In this document: positions 51,917 through 60,911 of the stretch, piece by piece | Layout: each line of letters begins with the position of its first letter | Numbering within the stretch: the first letter of the stretch is position 1 | Source of the DNA: an uncultured Lachnospiraceae bacterium | GTDB taxonomy: Bacteria > Bacillota > Clostridia > Lachnospirales > Lachnospiraceae | Direction: 5' to 3' | DNA: 64,000 nucleotides | NCBI GenBank assembly: GCA_947626745.1 | Contig: CANQTF010000002.1 | Location: 62,001 to 126,000, forward strand | The notes under the pieces: generated by a model | What the model was told of the DNA's origin: nothing | What the model saw: the letters and a program-made list of their open reading frames with translations, nothing else | The model's database searches: none | Program-made: the position numbers and the translations under genes

Positions 51917-52411
51917 ATGTATTGTAATAATGATGTTGACTATTTGCATTTCTTGCAGGACAAACAAGTATATATTTTTGGCGCTGGTATCGTTGGAAGA
52001 CGGTTGTGCGCAGGCATAGAAAAGGCTGGTTGCAATGTGGCAGCTTTTATTGATAACAAAAAAAGTGGTACTTATTGTGACAAACCTGTCATAAGACTGG
52101 AGCAATACCAAGAACGGACTGAGGAGAATGCCTTTATTGTAATAAGCAGCAATAAGTATGAAAGCACAATCAAAATGCAGTTGTTGAATCAGAAGATATA
52201 TAATTTTATCTCTGTCTCTCAGATTGATTTCGGGGGGGGGAAAATTATTATGACGAAGCATATTTTGCCTTCCAAAAACCGCTTGGCGAGTTTGGTGGGA
52301 AGGTATCCGCCAGATTATTTTCACAGTATGTTGCGGAAGATGATGTGCTGGTGGAGTTTGGCTCGGGCGGAGGCTATCTGCTTAGAGAACTGCGAGCAAA
52401 AGAAAAAGTAG
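51917..52411 (+). CDS. N-terminal Rossmann-like module of a methyltransferase gene (phase OFF)
   Basis: 164 aa as read, of which the first about 107 are meaningful: KQVYIFGAGIVGRRLCAGIE, AAFIDNKKSG, then IVISSNKYESTIKMQLL. After the nine G (52232-52240) the frame becomes nonsense (KIIMTKHILPSKN...) to a stop at 52411. With ten or seven G, it would continue into YYDEAYFAFQKPLGEFGGK and the methyltransferase. GAGAGGAG precedes the ATG. Confidence 0.8.
   Translation: MYCNNDVDYLHFLQDKQVYIFGAGIVGRRLCAGIEKAGCNVAAFIDNKKSGTYCDKPVIRLEQYQERTEENAFIVISSNKYESTIKMQLLNQKIYNFISVSQIDFGGGKIIMTKHILPSKNRLASLVGRYPPDYFHSMLRKMMCWWSLARAEAICLENCEQKKK
52232..52240. repeat. Poly-G tract (G9) at a domain junction, frame OFF
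   Basis: Nine G between module and methyltransferase. The upstream frame needs ten or seven G to reach the downstream one, so this allele is OFF by one base. Confidence 0.87.
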
Positions 52412-52869
52412 GGATAGAGATTAATGATTTTGCACGTCAAAATGCAGAAATGCTGGGGGTTTCAAGTGTAAAACATATTTGTGATATACCGTGCGAGTAT
52501 GCAGATACAATTATATCTACAAATGTTTTGGAACATGTTGAAAATCCGTTGGGAATCTTGCGGGATTTACACCACAGATTAAAAGAAGGTGGCAAGGCAG
52601 TGTTCGTGGTGCCGAATGAATCTTGCGAAACAGAGTATACAAGAAGTGAAATTAATAATCATTTATATACATGGAATTGTCTAAATATTGGAAATCTTTT
52701 TAAAGCGGCAGGATATTTTGTACATAGTGTCAGCCGGATTCAGGAAGTATGGCCATCTAATTATATAAAAATCGCAGAAGAAGTATCTCCAACTATGTTT
52801 GATCTGCTGGCGGAATTGGGCGGTGCTGCATGTAATGAAAGCAGATGTCTGATCGTTGCTTATAAGTAG
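52240..52869 (+). CDS. Class I SAM methyltransferase domain, out of frame with its N-terminus
   Basis: The frame is open from the last G of the tract. It reads ENYYDEAYFAFQKPLGEFGG, then VLVEFGSGGGYLLREL (SAM motif I), VGIEINDFARQNAEMLG, TIISTNVLEHVENPLG and KEGGKAVFVVPNE. A GTG at 52345 lies inside the SAM site, so no useful product can begin there. It is the second half of the gene starting at 51917. This class of methyltransferase often accompanies sugar modification. It ends 40 bases before the WbsX-type gene. Confidence 0.8.
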   Translation, partial: ENYYDEAYFAFQKPLGEFGGKVSARLFSQYVAEDDVLVEFGSGGGYLLRELRAKEKVGIEINDFARQNAEMLGVSSVKHICDIPCEYADTIISTNVLEHVENPLGILRDLHHRLKEGGKAVFVVPNESCETEYTRSEINNHLYTWNCLNIGNLFKAAGYFVHSVSRIQEVWPSNYIKIAEEVSPTMFDLLAELGGAACNESRCLIVAYK

Positions 52870-52909
52870 TATGTATGGCTAGCATTGTGGAGAAGTATAA
52901 GGAGTTAAG

Positions 52910-54463
52910 ATGAAAGTTATTACGATGTATCTGCCTCAATTTCACCGTGTGAAAGAAAATGACGAATGGTGGGGAGAGGATTTCACGGAATGGACGGCGG
53001 TAAAAGGAGCAGAACCTCTTTTTGAAGGACATGATCAGCCACGTGTACCGCTACATGAGAATTACTATGACTTGTTGGATAAACGGACTATGCAATGGCA
53101 GACAGATCTGATGAAACAATATGGGATAGATGGACAATGCATTTACCATTATTGGTTCAAAGACGGACGGAAAATATTAGAAAAGCCGGCGGAGAATTTG
53201 CTGCAATGGAAAGATATAGATATGCCATTTTGTTTCTGTTGGGCGAATGAATCATGGGCACGCACATGGAGTAAATTAAGACCTGCTAATGTTTGGATGG
53301 TAACAGATAATAAAAAGGAAAATGATGAACAAAAAGCGGCTAAGGCTGAACTCTTGATAGAGCAGGCCTATGGTGATGAAAAACAATGGCGACTTCACTT
53401 TGACTATTTACTTCCGTTTTTTAAGGATGACAGATATATTCGAATAGAAAACAAACCTGTTTTTGTCATATATCAATCGGCGCAGATATCATGTTTGGGA
53501 GAAATGATAGATTGTTGGAACAGATGGAGCCGAGAAGCGGGAATGGAGGGAATATATATAATCGGAGCAAACAGTGATGTCAGAAGCAATCGTTGGCTAG
53601 ATGGTTTGCTGCAGCATGAACCACAGTTTTCTATTAGACAAGTTGCAAACTGCAAATGGGGCGACTTGGTGAAAACAGATTATGATAGAATATGGAAAGC
53701 ATTGTTGGAACGATATTCATATGTACCCACAACTTTTTATGGTGGGTTTGTTGGATATGACAGTACGCCTAGATGTGGTGACAAGGGAATCATAATAGAA
53801 AATGATAATCCCATAAAGTTTAGAAATTATTTGTCTGAATTATTGGCCAAGAATGCGACAAGCGGTAGGAATATAGTCTTTGTAAATGCATGGAATGAAT
53901 GGGGAGAAGGCATGTATCTGGAACCAGATAAAAAATATGAATATGGATATTTGGAAGCTGTTCCCTACGCAAAAGAGCATTACAAAGAATATATGACTAA
54001 ATATAAAAAAGATACTGAAAAAGAGAATCAATATTTAAAAAGGGAATTAGAAATCATTGCTGAAAAGACCATGCGTTATCAGGAATACTGGGAAATTATG
54101 GACGCATGGATGACACTGAAAGAAAATGATATACCAATTATAGATTTTTTTCGCATAAACCATATAAAATCCATTAATATATATGGCATTGGTATGTTGG
54201 GTCAACATTTGATAAAAGAACTGGAAAATCAAGATATAGAAATTGTTGGACTTATTGACCGTAATGCACAAAGAGCTGCTAAGTTAATAAGGGCAGGAGT
54301 TTATTTGCCGGAAGACCAATTACCTGAAAGCGATATGATTGTAGTCACGGTGGATTATGCATATGAAGATATTAGAAGGCAACTTCATGAGAAAGGGTAT
54401 AGAAATATTATATCTTTAAGGCAAGTTATTGAAAAATTAGGTGAAAAACTTTGTGATATGTAA
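52910..54463 (+). CDS. WbsX-type glycosyltransferase (GH99-like) with C-terminal Rossmann-like module
   Basis: 517 aa. The WbsX/GH99-like barrel is plain: ITMYLPQFHRVKENDEWWGE, FTEWTAVKGAEPLFEGH, YHYWFKDGRKILEKP, FCFCWANESWARTW and NAWNEWGEGMYLEPD. Proteins of this family are found in O-antigen and rhamnan loci. A helical linker (about 350-410) leads to the module (SINIYGIGMLGQHLIKELE, VGLIDRNAQ). It may cut or transfer a mannose-like sugar; the activity is not established for most members. Confidence 0.9.
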   Translation: MKVITMYLPQFHRVKENDEWWGEDFTEWTAVKGAEPLFEGHDQPRVPLHENYYDLLDKRTMQWQTDLMKQYGIDGQCIYHYWFKDGRKILEKPAENLLQWKDIDMPFCFCWANESWARTWSKLRPANVWMVTDNKKENDEQKAAKAELLIEQAYGDEKQWRLHFDYLLPFFKDDRYIRIENKPVFVIYQSAQISCLGEMIDCWNRWSREAGMEGIYIIGANSDVRSNRWLDGLLQHEPQFSIRQVANCKWGDLVKTDYDRIWKALLERYSYVPTTFYGGFVGYDSTPRCGDKGIIIENDNPIKFRNYLSELLAKNATSGRNIVFVNAWNEWGEGMYLEPDKKYEYGYLEAVPYAKEHYKEYMTKYKKDTEKENQYLKRELEIIAEKTMRYQEYWEIMDAWMTLKENDIPIIDFFRINHIKSINIYGIGMLGQHLIKELENQDIEIVGLIDRNAQRAAKLIRAGVYLPEDQLPESDMIVVTVDYAYEDIRRQLHEKGYRNIISLRQVIEKLGEKLCDM

Positions 54464-54539
54464 TGGTACAGTATTTTTTAGGGTAGGCTAATGATAGGAA
54501 TAACTAGATCAGATAGATTATACAGAAGGCGATACCATC

Positions 54540-55769
54540 ATGGAAAATATTTATACAATCAGAGATAAAAAACAACATATATATATATTGTCAGAAGCAG
54601 AAAATAATGGGCACACAATAAGTTGGGATGATAGAGTAACCGTAATTATTAATTTATATTACATTGATCAGTTGGAAGATAATATGCGATTTATAGAAGG
54701 ATTGGATGAATGCAGCATTAAGATGATTTTGATATCATCGAATCCTGATATTATAGAATATTTAGAAGATTATAAGGTTACAAAGCAAAAAGGAAGTTGG
54801 GTGGTAGTATCCAAAAAAAACCGTGGCAGAGATATTAGTGCGTTGTTGGTTGCAGGGAGGATGTGGATAGAGAACAGTACCTACATATGCTTTGTACATG
54901 ATAAAAAAGCGCATAGTGAGCAACTCAAGGAGGAAACAGCATTTTGGCATAAAAATCTTTGGATGAATATGATAGGCAGCAAAAACTATATTCAAAATGT
55001 TATGGAGATTTTTGCTAAACATCCGGAAATAGGGATACTGACAACTCCGGAGCCAATAGGAAGGGATATCAATGCATGGTATTGCAATGCGTGGGGTGAT
55101 GACTATAAAGCGGTATGTGCTTTAGCCAAAGAGTTAGGGATAAATGTGCCGATTACTGACGAGTATCCACCGGCGACAATTGGCACGGCATTTTGGTGCA
55201 GAACAGATGCAATTAGGGATGTGTTAAAAAAACAATGGAAATATGAAGACTTTGATGAGGAGCCGCTGGCTGATGATGGCACGATAAGTCATGCAATTGA
55301 AAGAATTTGGGCTTATGCAGTACAAAATGCAGGTTATGAAATGGGTACGGTCATGCACACTGATTATGCCAGAGAAAGCTATATTGTGATACAGGATCTG
55401 GTGAGGGAAACTTACAAGTATTTGGACAGGATGGGAATGGGAAATTTTCGTTTATTGGAGTTGATGATAAAGCGAATGGATTGTATTCGTGAAATTTGTT
55501 CTTCTTATGAAAAAGTATATTTATATGGGGCGGGAAAAATCGGACGTATATGTCTGCATATTATGCAAAATCTAGGCCATACACCGGCGGCTTTTATTGA
55601 AACAATTAAAAGTGATGATTATTGTCAGGGAATACCGATTATAGGGTTGGAAGATATGGCAGATCGGTCCGCGTGCATTATTATTTCCGTGGGAGCGAAA
55701 GATCAGAGTAAACTGGCGGAAAATTTAGAGAAACGAAATCTTATGAATTACAGAAAGATTCCGGTGTAG
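54540..55769 (+). CDS. RgpF-like glycosyltransferase with C-terminal Rossmann-like module
   Basis: 409 aa. It resembles the rhamnan synthesis protein F family: VVSKKNRGRDISALL, YICFVHDKKAH, EIGILTTPEPIGRD, PPATIGTAFWCRTDAI and TISHAIERIWAYAVQNAGY. RgpF enzymes add side-chain or backbone sugars in rhamnose-rich cell wall polymers. The module fills about 322-409 (KVYLYGAGKIGRICLHIMQ, AAFIETIKSD). ATG start behind an AAGGCGA-like site. Confidence 0.87.
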   Translation: MENIYTIRDKKQHIYILSEAENNGHTISWDDRVTVIINLYYIDQLEDNMRFIEGLDECSIKMILISSNPDIIEYLEDYKVTKQKGSWVVVSKKNRGRDISALLVAGRMWIENSTYICFVHDKKAHSEQLKEETAFWHKNLWMNMIGSKNYIQNVMEIFAKHPEIGILTTPEPIGRDINAWYCNAWGDDYKAVCALAKELGINVPITDEYPPATIGTAFWCRTDAIRDVLKKQWKYEDFDEEPLADDGTISHAIERIWAYAVQNAGYEMGTVMHTDYARESYIVIQDLVRETYKYLDRMGMGNFRLLELMIKRMDCIREICSSYEKVYLYGAGKIGRICLHIMQNLGHTPAAFIETIKSDDYCQGIPIIGLEDMADRSACIIISVGAKDQSKLAENLEKRNLMNYRKIPV

Positions 55770-55885
55770 ATTATATAAGTGTGGAGGAATATTGTAATAT
55801 ATGTAACGATTAGTAATAATGGTTATATATTAGATTTATTTGATTATACAGATCAAAGAAAGAGTAAGAAGAAAAGGTAGCGCTT

Positions 55886-57295
55886 GTGAGATACATTATT
55901 TTTGGAACAGGACGGTTTTATCATAACCGAAAAGAAAAAATAAAGATATATGATGAGAAAAGCGAAACAGTTTTTTTCTTCGATAATGCGGCGATAGAGC
56001 AACAAGAGCTGGAAGGCGTTCCGGTCATCAGGCCGGTTTACATTGTTAGAGAGCAATATGATAAAATATTGCTGATGAGTTTAAAAGCGCATGAGATGTG
56101 GGAACAGCTTTTGCTGCTTGGATTTGTTCAGGAAGATATATGGAGTTGGCAGGATTTCCAGAATCATTTTATGCTAGGGCTTTTTATTGGTAGCCGCCGT
56201 CGGCGGTCTTATCGAAGAAGGATCCTGCTTATCACTACAGATATGGGATATAACGGGGGAACATTGGCCATAACCTATGCGGCTAGGGCGCTGAACGAGG
56301 AGAATGAGGTGCTGATTATGACGCCCGGTATAGATGCAAAGCTGGCAGCAGAGTTGGTCACAGACGGTTTGAATATTATGGTTTGCCCGTCGTTGCCTTT
56401 TATCAGTTCCAAAGAAGAATATATTATTTGCGGATTTGATGCGGTGATTGTCAACGTGTTTCAGATGCTTCCGGCAGTATTTCGGATTGCCGCTTTTCAA
56501 TCGGTAGTATGGTGGATTCATGAATATAAAGAACTGTATGCGGAAATTATGTCAAAATACGGATATATGGTTGATGATTCGGTTATGGGCAATATTTATG
56601 CTTATGCAGTGAGCGATATTCCGAGAAAGTATTTTAATCGGATTTTTCCTGATAAGATTAGGAAGACATTACCGTATGGTATACCAGATTGGCGAGAGAA
56701 GAATTTGATGTTTCGGACAAAGCAAAAAAAGATTTTTGCTGTTGTAGGTTATGTATCGGAACTCAAGGGTCAGGACATATTTGCACAGGCAGTTGAAAGG
56801 CTGTGTACAAAATGGACATTAGAACAGGCAGAATTTTGGCTTATTGGAAGTGTGGGAAAGGATGCATATTTAAAAGAGATTTTACGATTATCCGGAGGCA
56901 ATATTGAAGTGAAAGGGGCTATGAACAGAAAGCAAATTATGTCGGCTTATCAGGAGATCGATGTGGTTGTCTGCCCTTCTAGAGAAGATTCTTTGCCTAT
57001 CGTGATGACAGAAGGTATGATGTATGGAAAAGTGTGCATTGCTTCGGACAGAACGGGAACGGCGGATCTGATCCGGGAGAAAGAAAACGGACTGGTCTGC
57101 CGCGCTGAGGATGTTGACAGTCTGGCGGATGCTATGGAATGGGTGCTGACGCATCCGGAGGAATGTGTAGCGATCGGAAAAAAAGCAAGAGAAACCTACG
57201 AAAGTATTTTTACGATGGATGCTTTTAGAGAGCGATTGGAAGACGCGATAGAAAAAGCCCTCGGATCGGATGGAGGCAGGATACATGGGGTATAA
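55886..57295 (+). CDS. Family 4 glycosyltransferase with N-terminal Rossmann-like module
   Basis: 469 aa. Residues 1-95 are the module (YIIFGTGRFYHNRKEKI, VFFFDNAAIEQ). The GT4 enzyme follows, with ILLITTDMGYNGGTLAITYA (donor-side Rossmann), FAVVGYVSELKGQDIFAQA and VCPSREDSLPIVMTEGMMYG (the Ex7E motif). GTG start at 55886. Its last 11 bases overlap the next gene. Base composition rises toward GC within its 3' third, which marks the right edge of the A+T-rich core. Confidence 0.88.
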   Translation: MRYIIFGTGRFYHNRKEKIKIYDEKSETVFFFDNAAIEQQELEGVPVIRPVYIVREQYDKILLMSLKAHEMWEQLLLLGFVQEDIWSWQDFQNHFMLGLFIGSRRRRSYRRRILLITTDMGYNGGTLAITYAARALNEENEVLIMTPGIDAKLAAELVTDGLNIMVCPSLPFISSKEEYIICGFDAVIVNVFQMLPAVFRIAAFQSVVWWIHEYKELYAEIMSKYGYMVDDSVMGNIYAYAVSDIPRKYFNRIFPDKIRKTLPYGIPDWREKNLMFRTKQKKIFAVVGYVSELKGQDIFAQAVERLCTKWTLEQAEFWLIGSVGKDAYLKEILRLSGGNIEVKGAMNRKQIMSAYQEIDVVVCPSREDSLPIVMTEGMMYGKVCIASDRTGTADLIREKENGLVCRAEDVDSLADAMEWVLTHPEECVAIGKKARETYESIFTMDAFRERLEDAIEKALGSDGGRIHGV

Positions 57296-58598
57296 GGTAT
57301 CGGTGATCGTGACAGTACATAATGCGGAACGAACGCTGCGGCGGTGTATGGATAGTCTGCTGGCACAGAAATTTCCAGAGATGGAGATCTTATGTATAGA
57401 TGGAGGAAGCACGGATGCAAGCCCGGATATTCTGCGCGAGTATGAGAAAAAGGATCAGAGGATCCGCATCATCAATGATCCCAACTGTAGCTACGGGCAC
57501 AAGATCAATCGCGGTATTGCGGAAGCACAGGGGGAATATATTGCGATATTAGAGTCGGATGACCGGATGAAAGAGAATATGATAGAAACCTTATACGGAT
57601 ATGCTGAAACGTATCAGGCTGATTATGTGGATGCTGATTATGAGGCGGTTTGTCAGGTTGAAACCGCTTATGGTAAGATTCCGATACGAAAATATGGAAG
57701 CGATGAGTGTTATGAGAAGGTGATTCCCTATGAGGAACGGGGAAAACTGCTGTTGTGTGCAACGGGAGCCATTTGGACAGGCTTATACCGTACGGCTTTT
57801 CTGAAGGAACATCAGATATGGATGTATGAATCTCCCGGTGCGTCGTTTCAGGATACATCGTTTCGTTTTCTGGTGGCAATGTATGCTCGGAAGAGTTATC
57901 ACAGTCATGATCTTGTATATGAATATACGATGGATAATCCGGGGTCTTCTATCCGTGATCCCGGCAAGATCTATGCCATGCCGAAGGAGTATGAATTTCT
58001 GTATCATGAATTAACCAAACGACAGGCGGGGGATAAAGAATGGAAAGCCTATTGGAAATGGAAGTACGAAGGGTATTACTGGAACGCCTCCCGGCTTACA
58101 GGGCAGACAAGGGATGAGTTTCTTGCGTATTATAAGAAGGAGTTGAGAAAAGATATCCAAGGGGAAAAATTTTGCCGGGAGCAGACAGACGGCATGCTGT
58201 ATCAGACCACGTTCTTTTTTATAGAAAAAGAGAGTGATTTTTTAATGTGTATACAGGGAAAATATGAGCGCGGCAATCTGAATGTCAATGTGATAGCTGA
58301 TTTTTTAAAGACGGCAGTCGATCGCAGGATCGTGGTGTTTGGAAGCGGAGTCAGGGGTCAGAATTTTATGAAACAATTTAAAAACTCTAATATACAGATC
58401 GCCGGGATTTGTGACAACGATCCGGATAAGAATGGCAGTGCGCTGATGGGGATACCGATATGTTCTCCGGCGGAGACCCTGGAGCAGATACCGGGCGCAT
58501 TGTATGTGATACCGGAAGGAAAGTATGCGGATGCGATGGAGAGCCAGCTTAGAGAACTGGGTGTAAAAACGGATAATATTTTCAAATTTTCCGCATGA
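57285..58598 (+). CDS. Glycosyltransferase family 2 with C-terminal Rossmann-like module
   Basis: 437 aa. KVSVIVTVHNAERTLRRCMD and ILCIDGGSTDASPDIL open the GT-A fold; YIAILESDDRMKENMIETL holds the metal-binding acidic pair. The module fills about 345-437 (RIVVFGSGVRGQNFMKQF, AGICDNDPDKNG, then GIPICSPAETLEQ). ATG 57285 follows GGAGG by 8 bases; an in-frame ATG at 57270 has no site. It overlaps the preceding gene by 11 bases. GC-rich, like the rest of the locus to the window edge. Confidence 0.9.
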   Translation: MGYKVSVIVTVHNAERTLRRCMDSLLAQKFPEMEILCIDGGSTDASPDILREYEKKDQRIRIINDPNCSYGHKINRGIAEAQGEYIAILESDDRMKENMIETLYGYAETYQADYVDADYEAVCQVETAYGKIPIRKYGSDECYEKVIPYEERGKLLLCATGAIWTGLYRTAFLKEHQIWMYESPGASFQDTSFRFLVAMYARKSYHSHDLVYEYTMDNPGSSIRDPGKIYAMPKEYEFLYHELTKRQAGDKEWKAYWKWKYEGYYWNASRLTGQTRDEFLAYYKKELRKDIQGEKFCREQTDGMLYQTTFFFIEKESDFLMCIQGKYERGNLNVNVIADFLKTAVDRRIVVFGSGVRGQNFMKQFKNSNIQIAGICDNDPDKNGSALMGIPICSPAETLEQIPGALYVIPEGKYADAMESQLRELGVKTDNIFKFSA

Positions 58599-58654
58599 AG
58601 ACACGCTGCAAGGTGTTTTTTGTGAAGAAGGATTAAGGACGGATGTAAAGAGGT

Positions 58655-60856
58655 ATGGAGCAAAAGATCGATAAGGAGAAAGAAGCGGCGCTGCTTAAAG
58701 AGCTGCCGGAGGCGCTGACGGGGTGGTATCCTGTTATCGGCGTAAAAAGGGTGCTTCAAAGCAGGGAGGAGTTGGCGGATTTTCTGGAAGGTGATGAAAT
58801 CTGCGGTACGGTGCTGCTCACTTCTTTTATAGAGAAAGAACAGGATATCGGCAAGATCATAGAAAACGTGTACGCGAAGCTCCCGGCTGACGGGAAAATG
58901 CTGCTTGCGCTCAATAACCGTCTGGGAATCCGTTATTTCTGCGGGGACAGGGATCCTTATACGGAGAGGAATTTTGATTCGGTTGAAGATTATCGAAGGG
59001 TTTATTCCAAAGAGCAGGACCGGTTTGACGGTAGGCTGTATTCTTATGCGCAGATCAAAGAGATGCTTACTGACGCCGGCGTTCATGCGTTTCAGTTTTT
59101 TTCGGTATTTTCAGATCTGTCAAATCCTTTTTTGATCTATGCGGAGGATTATGATCCCAGAGAAAATCTGACGACACGTGCGGTTCCTTCTTACCATTAT
59201 CCGGACACGGTATTTCTGGAAGAAGAGTTCCTTTACAGCGGGCTGATCGCCAACGGGTTGTTCCACCGGATGGCCAACGCGTTTCTGGTAGAATGCGCCA
59301 GGGACGGTAAGCTGTCGGATGTGCAGCATGTGACGGCCTCTGTGGAGCGGGGGCATGAGAACGGCATATACACGCTCATACATAGAACGGGGATGGTAGA
59401 GAAACGGGCTATTTATCCGGAAGGCAGAGAGCGCCTTCGGAATTTGGCCGAGAATACCGTGGCTCTGCAGACACGGGGGATCCGGGTAGTGGAGGGCAGT
59501 ATGCGTGAAGATGCCTATTGGATGCCGTATGTAGAAGCGCCGGTGGGTCAGGTATATCTGCTGGATCTGCTGCGCAAGGATAAGGAAGCGTTCTTGGAAG
59601 CCTTGGATCATTTTCGGGATCTGATCCTGCAGTCCTCTGAAATAAAAGAAGATGAGGAATACGGACAGGTATTTAGCAAGGCCTATGTGGATATGGTACC
59701 TTTAAACAGTTTTTATATAGATGGGGAATTTGTATTCTTTGATCAGGAGTTTGTGCTTCCGGACTATCCGGTGAAGGTAGTGCTGTATCGGATGATATGT
59801 ACGCTTTTGGCGGGTGGTGATGTGGTGGGTATTATCGATTCGGATGAGCTGTATGAAAGGTACGGACTGAAAGAGGAGCTTAAGAAATGGGTAGGGCTGG
59901 AACGTGAATTTATGATCCGGCTGCGCAATGAAGATCAATTGCGTATTTATCATGAGAAAATACGGCGCAATGATACAGTGCTTAACAATAACAGGCAGCG
60001 CCTGAATTTTTCCGAAGAGGAATTTAGGCGGCGATTTGTCGATATCTTTCATAACCTGCAGGGGAAGAAGCTGATCGTATTCGGCTCCGGACGGTTTGCG
60101 GAGCATTTCATGGAGTGGTATGGCAAGGATCATCCGGTGGCGGCGATCGTGGATAACAATGAGAAGGCATGGGGGAAGGAGCTGCATGGGATCAAAGTCA
60201 CTTCTCCGCAAATGCTGTCGGCTGTTGACAGGGGAGAATACCGCGTGGTCGTTTGTATCAAGAATTATCTGTCGGTGATGAAGCAGCTACAGGATATGGG
60301 CATAGACGATTATGTCTTTTATGATATGAACAAATTGTATGACACGGCTCCACGTATTGTCGTGGCAGCGGGAACGGCTGATGAAGCGGGAAACGGTATT
60401 ACAGCGGCTCTCCGGAATGATGCTTCAGAGAAAAAATACCATGTGGGATATGTGGCGGGAGTTTTCGACATGTTTCATGTAGGACATCTAAATCTGTTAA
60501 AGAAAGCTAAGAGCATGTGCGACTATCTGATCGTGGGGGTCGTGTCGGACGAGGGGGTATATCGGCAGAAACAGAAGTATCCCATGGTTTCTTGCGCAGA
60601 TCGATGCGAAATAATCCGTGCTTGCCGCTATGCGGATCAGGTGGAGGAATTGCCGCCGAAATATGACGGAATCAGGGACGCATACAGGAGATATCGGTTT
60701 GACGTGCAGTTTTCCGGAGACGATCACAGCGACAGCGTAGAATGGCAAGCTACCAGAGAGTTTTTGAAAAAGAATGGGGCGGACATTGTCTTTTTCCCAT
60801 ATACGCAGGGGGTCAGCTCGACAATGCTGCGGGCGAAACGGGAGAATATGGACTGA
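58655..60856 (+). CDS. Multidomain protein: methyltransferase-like, kinase-like, Rossmann-like module, cytidylyltransferase
   Basis: 733 aa. The first about 170 residues look like the C-terminal half of a SAM methyltransferase-type fold (GKMLLALNNRLGIRYFCGDR, YSYAQIKEMLTDAGVHAFQF). Residues about 170-450 have a phosphotransferase-like feel (YVDMVPLNSFYIDGEFVFFD QEF: an Asp/Asn catalytic loop and a later Asp), a weak inference. The module lies at about 470-560 (KLIVFGSGRFAEHFMEWYG, AAIVDNNEKAWG). The C-terminus (about 595-733) is a cytidylyltransferase: GYVAGVFDMFHVGHLNLLKK (HxGH), DYLIVGVVSDEG and TQGVSSTMLR. It probably makes a CDP- or NDP-activated alditol or amino alcohol for polymer decoration. 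Confidence 0.75.
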   Translation: MEQKIDKEKEAALLKELPEALTGWYPVIGVKRVLQSREELADFLEGDEICGTVLLTSFIEKEQDIGKIIENVYAKLPADGKMLLALNNRLGIRYFCGDRDPYTERNFDSVEDYRRVYSKEQDRFDGRLYSYAQIKEMLTDAGVHAFQFFSVFSDLSNPFLIYAEDYDPRENLTTRAVPSYHYPDTVFLEEEFLYSGLIANGLFHRMANAFLVECARDGKLSDVQHVTASVERGHENGIYTLIHRTGMVEKRAIYPEGRERLRNLAENTVALQTRGIRVVEGSMREDAYWMPYVEAPVGQVYLLDLLRKDKEAFLEALDHFRDLILQSSEIKEDEEYGQVFSKAYVDMVPLNSFYIDGEFVFFDQEFVLPDYPVKVVLYRMICTLLAGGDVVGIIDSDELYERYGLKEELKKWVGLEREFMIRLRNEDQLRIYHEKIRRNDTVLNNNRQRLNFSEEEFRRRFVDIFHNLQGKKLIVFGSGRFAEHFMEWYGKDHPVAAIVDNNEKAWGKELHGIKVTSPQMLSAVDRGEYRVVVCIKNYLSVMKQLQDMGIDDYVFYDMNKLYDTAPRIVVAAGTADEAGNGITAALRNDASEKKYHVGYVAGVFDMFHVGHLNLLKKAKSMCDYLIVGVVSDEGVYRQKQKYPMVSCADRCEIIRACRYADQVEELPPKYDGIRDAYRRYRFDVQFSGDDHSDSVEWQATREFLKKNGADIVFFPYTQGVSSTMLRAKRENMD

Positions 60857-60911
60857 GAAAGTTTTTGGGTATGAAGTATAAGTTCGTATTGTGACAAGCA
60901 GAGGAGGATAT

